DNA from: Saccopteryx bilineata
Taxonomy: Eukaryota; Chordata; Mammalia; Chiroptera; Emballonuridae
Assembly: GCF_036850765.1 (NCBI RefSeq)
Contig: NC_089490.1
Location: 241,242,442 to 241,306,441, forward strand
Direction: 5' to 3'
Length of the DNA: 64,000 nt
How positions within the stretch are numbered: the first letter of the stretch is position 1; each line of letters starts with the position of its first letter. The translations under genes and the position numbers were made by a program. Under the pieces are notes generated by a model. The model ran no database searches, was not told where the DNA came from, and worked only from the letters and a program-made list of their open reading frames with translations. Positions 57,383 through 64,000 of the stretch are shown piece after piece.

Positions 57383-60245
57383 CTAGCTCTCTTCTTCCTC
57401 AGGCTGAGTCCAGACCTTGATCTGCTGGATTAGGAGCCAGGAGTCTTGGGAGGCCAGCACCAGCAGTCATATGCAGCTCAGCTGCTCCATGGTGTCTTCT
57501 TCATAAAATACCTTCTGGTCCAGATTTCCCTCTACCAATGGTCCCAGCAGGGCATAGCGAGCACAGTCTTCAGAATGTGCCAGGAGGTCATAGCCTAGTT
57601 CTACTTGGCCCTGCTCCAGCTGGTACAGCCCTTGTTGGTGGGAACCTGTCAGCACCTCTATCCGTATGACTTTCTGTGGCCTTTCCAAAATTACCGTCAG
57701 GTAGTTGCCTCTCAAGGGCTCGAGGGTGAAGTAGCATTCCTGGTTCAGAACATAAGCGTACTGGGGAATCGCATCCGATATTGTCTTCATGTCCGTGAAG
57801 ACATTGGCTGTGGGGTTATCCGGTTCACCAAAGACCATTTCCTTTTCAACAGGAAAGCAGGTGGCCTCAGGCGCAGCATAGTGGCCCATGGGATGGAAGA
57901 CGGAACGGAGACGAATTGAAACATGTTGGGCCAAGAGAAGACGGAATTCCGAGAGAAGCATGTGGGTAGGCGTGTCCTTGGGGAAGAGGAGGAGGAGCGT
58001 GGTCAGGCGAGAGAGGTCGCTAGTGTGGAGAACTTTCCCGGAGAAGCTGAGGCTGGAGAACTCCAGGATTACCCACGGCCGTTCTCTCCAGGCTGACAGT
58101 GCCCAATAGATGACAGAAATGAATTTGGGGGTGCAGTGAACATGATCTTCTATCATCAGAAAGTATTCAGAGAGGTTGAGAGCAAAGTTCATGAGGAGGG
58201 CATAACTGACTTTCTGCCTGTGATAAATGGCTGCGCAGGGTGAGGAATCATTAGCAGTGCCCAGATCTCCTGGGACAGGAGAGCCACTGAGATGACCGTG
58301 GATCACGAGCAGCTTCTGGGCCTCAATGTGAGGTTGGAAGAGGCCTGAAATATTGGCAACTGTTTGGCCAAGCCACTCAGGATCAGGATCTGACAGGTGG
58401 ACCAGCACTACAATACAGTTCAACTCAGGCTCCGAGGAGGCTTGGAAGAGGGGACTGCAGGGTGTCTAAGAGGGTGCTCCCGTAAGGGCGTTTTACCGAG
58501 GAGATCCCCACCGTCAGCAGTTCTGGAGGTGAGGGAACATAAGACACTGTTAGCACTTTGCAGTGGCAATGAGAACCTCCCAGCACCTGGGACAAATTCA
58601 CATTTCCTTCCCTCAGAAAGTGTGCTCAGGGAAGAAGTTGATCTCTAGTCAGAGGCTGTGAAGTGGTTTTATTTGATCAGTTCCTGCAAGGCCGTTAGGG
58701 AACCTTTATGAAGGACATGGCTCTCTCTGATGGGGAGGCTACTACCATGTACTTCCTGGCTGTGACTGCAGACCTGAATGGGAGGTCTGCAGGGGCTGAG
58801 GAAACCCGAGGACTCTTGTGGTCCAGTGCTCAGGGAGTTGACATCCACCCAAGCTCAGCCCCCTCCTTCATCCTCCCCATCTGGGGGCTGGCCCTGAATG
58901 AGCTTCACTGTGAGATAGCTCCTTAGCGGGTCATTGTGGACGTCCACCTTGTTAGGCAGCACCCTCTTTCCCCACGAGATGCCAGCTCGTTCCCCCCTCA
59001 CTCGCCTCCCATCTTCTTCCTGAGATGTTTTGTGTCATCGCTGCCCAGTCTGATCTCCCTCCCATGTACTCACTCCTCTCCTGGGGAGGGGCTCCAGCCA
59101 GAACTGTGTAGGTAGCGTGCTGGACCACAGGGGAGCTTTTCTGCATCTCCTTGAAGGTCTCCACGTGGTTCCCGCTTTCAGAGCTGATTTGCTCCTGCAC
59201 TAGCTGCTGCAGTGTTTTCTTCTCCTCCTTCTGCTGAGGATGGATGAGCACCAGCCCTGAGCTTCACCCCAACTCCTCTGGAGACAACTGAGGACAAATC
59301 CCCCTTTTGGAAAGACCAGGCAAGCCCCAGGATCCATCCCCCAGGGATCTGAGTGTCGTGGCTTAGTGGAGTGCTGTCTGCACCTCATCATGAGAACTCA
59401 TATGGCTCCAGCAGGAGTGGTGGGCCTGAGTCAGGGAAGTGGGGCTCCCCAGTTCCGGAAGGAATGCCTGTGGGAAGGTCCCAGGGTTTTGCAGAGTAAG
59501 ATCCTGCCTGCTCCACCTCTGAGCTCTGTGCCATCACAGGATGGCAGACACATCTGACTCTGCTTGGACCATGCGGGGTGCTGTGCCAGTGTGGGAAGAC
59601 CAGTTGGTCTCGTCCTGGAGGAAGTTACATATAGTGCCTCACTTCTAAAGCTCTTTCTTTTGCTCAGTTCTGACTGCACACTTCCCCACACTCACCTCAC
59701 ACTCTGCTCTAGCTGGTATGAGGCACATAGGAAGGGCATGCACCCCAGAACCTGAACGCTCAGGTCTCCACTGCAGACGGGGATGTGGGAGCAGACCTCT
59801 TTGGGCTCCGGGTCTCCATCCCTGACGGGACAGTGGGAGGAGCACCATCTGTACTGTGGTGAGGAGTGTGGCAGCCTCCTTGTATGCTGGCCTGCCAGTC
59901 AGGGGGCCCCTCTGGGAGGTCTGTGCAAGGCTGTCCACACACATGAAGTGCCCCCTTCCTCCACAATTAAAACCCTATCCATATGCAAGGCTGGTTAAAA
60001 TTTATCTTTTTTGACACTCTCCTGAATCTTCAAGTGCTCTCAGAATTTCTATGGTTATAATTGATTGTTTGCATAACTGGAAAATTTTCCTCTCTGCTGA
60101 AGTGTTAGCAGGTAGCCCAGCCTCATTTGGAGCTTACCAATGACACACTTTGCTCCAGATGCTTTTCCTTAATGTCGTGAAGGAGGAGGCTCAGGGAGAT
60201 GAAGGACACGACCATGACGGTGGATTTCCAGAGGCAGTGGTGCAT
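57383..60245 (-). pseudogene. MGAT4E: MGAT4-family N-acetylglucosaminyltransferase-like gene, inactivated
   Basis: Intact relatives are Golgi type II membrane proteins of the GnT-IV family; MGAT4C is the closest I recall. Three coding exons fit: 60138-60245 (36 codons, M-H-H-C start, signal anchor about residues 8-22), 59074-59233 (stem, ending G-A-P-P-Q-E-R) and 57383-58522 (catalytic and C-terminal parts), joined at good GT/AG sites with matching phases. Two lesions are visible. An extra base in a C4 run (gggg at 58450-58453 on the plus strand) shifts the frame early in exon 3. An in-frame TGA at 57467-57469 stops translation 27 codons before the natural TAG (57383-57385), after which W-L-L-I-Q-Q-I-K-V-W still matches the family. 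The metal-binding E-D-D reads E-D-H at 58142-58150. The symbol rests on family and map position (human counterpart MGAT4EP, from memory). Confidence 0.7.
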
Positions 60246-61130
60246 GGTGCTGGCCTGGTGCTCTGCGGGAGGCGGGCAAGATCTGGATCCTGAGAGCCTC
60301 CATCACAGAGTAGCCAGACACATCCTCCTGTTGCCTGGAGGCCTCCCTTTCCTCCCCCACCCTTCCCCCTGGACACCTGCCAGTTTACTTCCTTAGCCTT
60401 TCCCCCCACCCCCACCCACTTGTAACTGTCTAAGGAGAGCCAAAGCTCACGGAGTTTGGTTCTGTTCGGCCTCTACCTTCTTCACCTCCTGTCTTGGTTT
60501 CCAGGTGACATTGAAGAAGCTTTCGTTTAGCGACTCTCGAAGTAGAGGCCCCATCAGAGAGGATGTGTTGCCAAGAAAAGGAAATCAAGGGTCAGGTGTT
60601 AGTCATGGCCTTCCCTAAACTCACGTGAGCCAAGTCCCTACTCAGTTGTGAGTGACCGATGGGCTGGGTCTCGTCTGTTAGCTCTTCACTTTTGTATCTG
60701 ATCCTTCCCAGGATTATGTTGGACAGATTACAAGGTCTTGGATCAAGTCAGAGGACAAGGGAAACTCTTGAATGTCTCCCCACCCTGGACTGGTGAGGAA
60801 AGGTGGAAACCTAGAAGTGACCAGAAATTTCTAATCATGTGGAGGTCTTTACCATGTTTGTGGAGCCACAGCCGCTGGAGGTTTTTTATCTAACAGAAAA
60901 AATGGCTTGATAAATAATCAGAGAGCAGGGATTTCTCTGCAATCAAGGAGACAAAAATTTAATATCACCGGACAGGGGCCCAGAGTGGCTCCTCTGAGGT
61001 GGCAGAAACTAGTCACCCTCCCTGGAGATGGTGCTTGACAACCATTGTTCAACCTGAATGGGTGCTGCTCACATCAAGCACCTGTTTCTGGATACAGTGG
61101 GAATCAGGGTTGTTCTTGGTTTTGTTCTTG
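60246..61130. other. Upstream flank of the MGAT4-like locus
   Basis: No gene or repeat was recognised. Non-coding 5' exons of the MGAT4-like transcript could lie here, but none is supported by sequence alone. Confidence 0.35.
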
Positions 61131-61224
61131 TTTTTAGTGAGAGAGATAGACAGACAGGAAGGGAGAGAGATGAGAAGCATCAACTTGTAGTTGTGACACC
61201 CTAGTTTTTCATTGATTGATTTTT

Positions 61225-61562
61225 TTTTTATTTTTTTCTTATTTTTTTTTACAGAGGCAGAGATAGACAGGGACAGACAGACAGGAACAGAGAGAGATGA
61301 GAAGCATCAATCATCAGTTTCTTGTTGCGCGTTGCGACTTCTTAGTTGTTCATTGATTGCCCTCTCACACGTGCCTTGACCGCAGGCCTTCAGCAGACCG
61401 AGTAACCCCTGATGGAGCCAGCGACCTTGGGTCTAAGCTGGTGAGCTCTTTGCTCAAGCCAGATGAGCCCGCGCTCAAGCTGGCGACCTCGGGGTCTCGA
61501 ACCTGGGTCCTTCCGCATCCCAGTCCGACGCTCTATCCACTGCGCCACCACCTGGTCAGGCT
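61225..61562 (-). mobile_element. SINE-C nested in the old SINE-C
   Basis: A minus-strand copy with duplication cattgattgattttt at 61210-61224 and 61563-61577. Confidence 0.87.
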
Positions 61563-61577
61563 CATTGATTGATTTTT

Positions 61578-61786
61578 TTTTTTTAATTTATTATTTATTT
61601 ATTTATTCACTTTAGAGAGGAGAGGAGACAGAGAGAGAGAGAGGAAAGATTGAGAGAGAGAAGGGGGAGGAGCTGGAAGCATCAACTCCCATATGTGCCT
61701 TGACCAGGCAAGCCCAGGGTTTCGAACCGGCGACCTCAGCATTTCCAGGTCGACGCTTTATCCACTGCGCCACCACAGGTCAGGCT
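61578..61786 (-). mobile_element. SINE-B nested in the old SINE-C
   Basis: A minus-strand copy with duplication cattgattgattttt at 61563-61577 and 61787-61801, so it shares the middle copy with the SINE-C beside it. Confidence 0.87.
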
Positions 61787-61813
61787 CATTGATTGATTTT
61801 TATATGTGCCTTG

Positions 61814-62008
61814 GCCTGACCTGTGGTGGCGCAGTGGATAAAGCGTCGACCTGGAAATGCTGAGGTTGCCGGTTCAAAACCCTGGGCTTGCCTGGTCAAG
61901 GCACATATGGGAGTTGATGCTTCCTGCTCCTTCCCCTTCTCTCTCTCTGTCTCTCTCTTCTCTCCCTCTCTCTCTCCTCTCTAAAATGAATAAATAAATA
62001 AATAAAAT
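61814..62008 (+). mobile_element. SINE-B nested in the old SINE-C, opposite strand
   Basis: A plus-strand copy with duplication tatatgtgccttg at 61801-61813 and 62009-62021. Confidence 0.87.
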
Positions 62009-62384
62009 TATATGTGCCTTGACCGGGGGCTCTAGCTGAGCCAGGGACATGTTTCTTAAGCCACTGACCTTGGGCTCAAGCCAGTGACCATGGGACCATA
62101 TTGATGATCCTGCGCTCAAGCTAGTGACCTTGGGGTTTTGAACCTACGTCCTCAGTGTCCTAGGTCAGTGCTCTCTCTGTGGGAATAAGTTTTTAAAGCC
62201 AGCTTCCCAGTCTCATCTCAAACCCAGAAGCTGAAAATTAACTGTCAGTTTGAATCAAATTGACAGGGGTGGATATTGAATGATCCCTTCCCTGTTAGAA
62301 GGCCCTGTAGGTGGTTCCTGGAGGAACTATCCATGTTATAGGATATCCAGTTATAGGATAAATAAGTAATTTAGATGTTGTGTG

Positions 62385-62580
62385 TTCATCTTTATTCAGT
62401 TCAAAATAATTTCTGATCTCTCTTGTGATCTTTTTAACCCACGAGCAATTTAGAAATGTTGCTTAATTTCCAAATGTTTGTGGGGTTTCTAGATAAGTAA
62501 TTATAATTATTTGTTTGTACTTTTATTCTTTTCTGGTTAGAGGGTGTATTTGGTATGATTACAATCCTTTAAACCAGGGT
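62385..62580 (-). repeat. L1 ORF2-region fragment
   Basis: On the minus strand the stretch resembles a conserved L1 ORF2 segment (complement of tttaatttccaaatgtttg, then tgtatttggtatgattacaa, with gapped divergence). It is a fragment only. Confidence 0.5.
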
Positions 62581-62937
62581 CACTCTCCAGTACTCTATAG
62601 TCATCAGGCAAGATTATTGGAAAGACTTCCCACCTCTACCCAATCTTGACTTTCTGGCTTCCTCTATCAGATAACTCCGTGAAGATCTGACTTCACTGGT
62701 CTGTCAGTCCTGCCCTTGCCACTGCTTTGCCACACCTGGATGAGAGGAGTTGCTTGTCATTCTGGCTAAGCTCTCTTGCCTATGCAAGCACTGGCCTGAG
62801 GCCTGGCCCTGATTGGCCCTCATGGTTCAATCACCCTTGATAGTAAATGACCAAACTTCTCCATGAACCCACAATTCTCAGTTTTTGTGATCTGAACTCT
62901 TGCCCCTGTTCAGACCTGAGCTTGGAGCTGGCATAAC
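62581..62937. other. Unannotated gap
   Basis: No gene or recognisable repeat. Confidence 0.35.
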
Positions 62938-62940
62938 ATT

Positions 62941-63217
62941 TTTTTTTCCAGAGAGCAAGAGTCAGAGAGAGGGATAGACAGACAGGAACGCAGAGAGATG
63001 AGAAGCATCAATCATCGGTTTTTCGTTGTGGCACTTTAGTTGTTCGTTGACTGATTTCTCATATGTGCCTTGACCGTGGGGGTTACAGCAGACCGAGTGG
63101 TGAACTTTGCTTGAACCAGATGAGCCCACGTTTAAGCTGGCGACCTCAGGGTCTTGAACCTAGGTCCTCCACATCCCAGTCGGACACTCTATCCACTGCG
63201 CCACCGCCTGGTCAGGC
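62941..63217 (-). mobile_element. SINE-C
   Basis: A minus-strand copy with the ccgcctggtcaggc head at the right end; slightly shortened body. Confidence 0.78.
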
Positions 63218-63219
63218 TG

Positions 63220-63642
63220 GAACTGGAATAACTCTTGATTGGCACTGTTGCCATATCTGCAGCAGGGCTGGGAAGAGCAAGATGGCTGCTCGGGCGACAG
63301 AGCCTGTTTTTAAATCCCTGTGCTCTGGTTTCTTTATTATTTAAAATAGATTGGGTCGAGTGACCCAGTTTTGTATCATAAGTTTACCCGTTTATGAGTG
63401 AAACATCCAAAGGCCAGTGCCTCTACCTGTGCGCAGACTGTGTTCTGCACAGGGGACTGGTGAGGGGCAAACCTCATTGTAAGCCTGGCTCAGACTCTTC
63501 ACCCTGGGAGCAAGGAAGAGATTAACAAGCCTACCTCATCCACCAGTGGCTCTGGGGCCAAAAGCACATTAGCTTCCCTCCACCTTTACACATGCTGTAT
63601 CTTCTGTCCTGAAAGGACCCAACCACAAGATTTCCCTGACCA
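63220..63642. other. Unannotated gap
   Basis: No gene or recognisable repeat. Confidence 0.35.
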
Positions 63643-63840
63643 ATTTTTAAAGTTGAATTTATTCAGGTGACATTGGTTAATAAAGGTATACAGGTTTCAG
63701 GTGCACGGTTCTATAATGCATCATCTGTACACTGCACTGTGTGTTCACCACCTCGTCAAGTCTCCTTCCATCACCATCTATCTCCCTCTACCCTCCTCCA
63801 CCTTCCCCACCCCCCTTTTTCCATGACTAATTTCAACATT
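63643..63840 (-). repeat. L1 3'-end fragment
   Basis: On the minus strand it ends ccaatgtcacctgaataaat plus A-rich sequence, the same L1 3' type as 54080-54155. Further bases (caccaccctcgtc-like, tccttccatcaccatctatc) fit the 3' UTR upstream. Confidence 0.65.
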
Positions 63841-64000
63841 TTAATGTTTTGGGTGTTTTTAAATCCTCTGTAGACTCTAACCTCCAATATGACCACTCCT
63901 AAAACTCCCAGTGGCTTCTCCATTTATTATTGAAACTTCACTTGGTCCAGAGCCTGATGTGCCTGATCGTTATTCCAGAGGGTGCAGGGGCCGTCACAAG

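Larger units (their letters stand above)
61134..62180 (-). mobile_element. Old SINE-C that hosts three later SINEs
   Basis: The tail part (agagatgagaagcatcaact) is at 61134-61224 and the head-side part (gccttgaccgggggctctag onward) at about 62009-62180. The inserted blocks between them share its target sites. Confidence 0.7.

Noticed and set aside
58397..58648. Plus-strand frame opposite the MGAT4-like exon
   Set aside because: It is a shadow of the minus-strand exon, which matches the family on both sides of the frameshift.

Overview
This window is nuclear DNA from a placental mammal, almost certainly a bat. Genes are split by GT-AG introns, promoters are CpG-rich, and about 45 tRNA-headed SINEs of four families occupy the introns and gaps. 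I recognise the SINE heads as chiropteran types (VES/Rhin-like, probably a rhinolophoid bat) from memory, not from a search. No prokaryotic operon, CRISPR array or functional tRNA/rRNA gene was seen.

Gene layout: all genes lie on the minus strand, in the order known from human 1q32.1. RABIF (2 coding exons, 123 aa) is at 1096-4487, KLHL12 (11 coding exons, 568 aa) at 7115-22105, ADIPOR1 (7 coding exons, 375 aa) at 25312-33043 with a non-coding first exon near 40590, and CYB5R1 (9 coding exons, 305 aa) at 44925-49617. An inactivated MGAT4-family glycosyltransferase (MGAT4E-like) is at 57383-60245. For the four intact genes I placed every exon edge at a GT/AG site; exon phases close and protein lengths equal the human lengths as I recall them. 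They are unrelated housekeeping genes: a Rab chaperone, a CUL3 substrate adaptor, the adiponectin receptor and a flavoprotein reductase.

Between CYB5R1 and the MGAT4-like locus lies a degraded class I endogenous retrovirus (about 50848-53890). It has a tRNA-Phe-type primer binding site, gag/pro/pol/env remnants in different frames, large internal deletions and one complete 3' LTR. Its 5' LTR fragment carries a 41-bp palindrome absent from the 3' LTR.

SINE naming used below: SINE-A, long (~400 bp), head 'ccctggccggttggctcagtggtagagcg'-like with tail 'cagcttcagaaaaatac'; SINE-B, head 'cctgacctgtggtggcgcag', GA-rich tail; SINE-C, head 'cctgaccaggcggtggcgcag', body rich in 'gctcaag/ctggcgacc' motifs; SINE-D, head 'ctggctgggtagctcagttg', tail with 'aaaatcaataaata'. 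Several loci show one target site reused by successive insertions, including two hAT elements that share a single 8-bp duplication. I found no sign of a previously undescribed multi-gene system; the novelty is in element architecture, the ruined MGAT4-like gene and a recurrent ETS/Sp1-like array upstream of CYB5R1.
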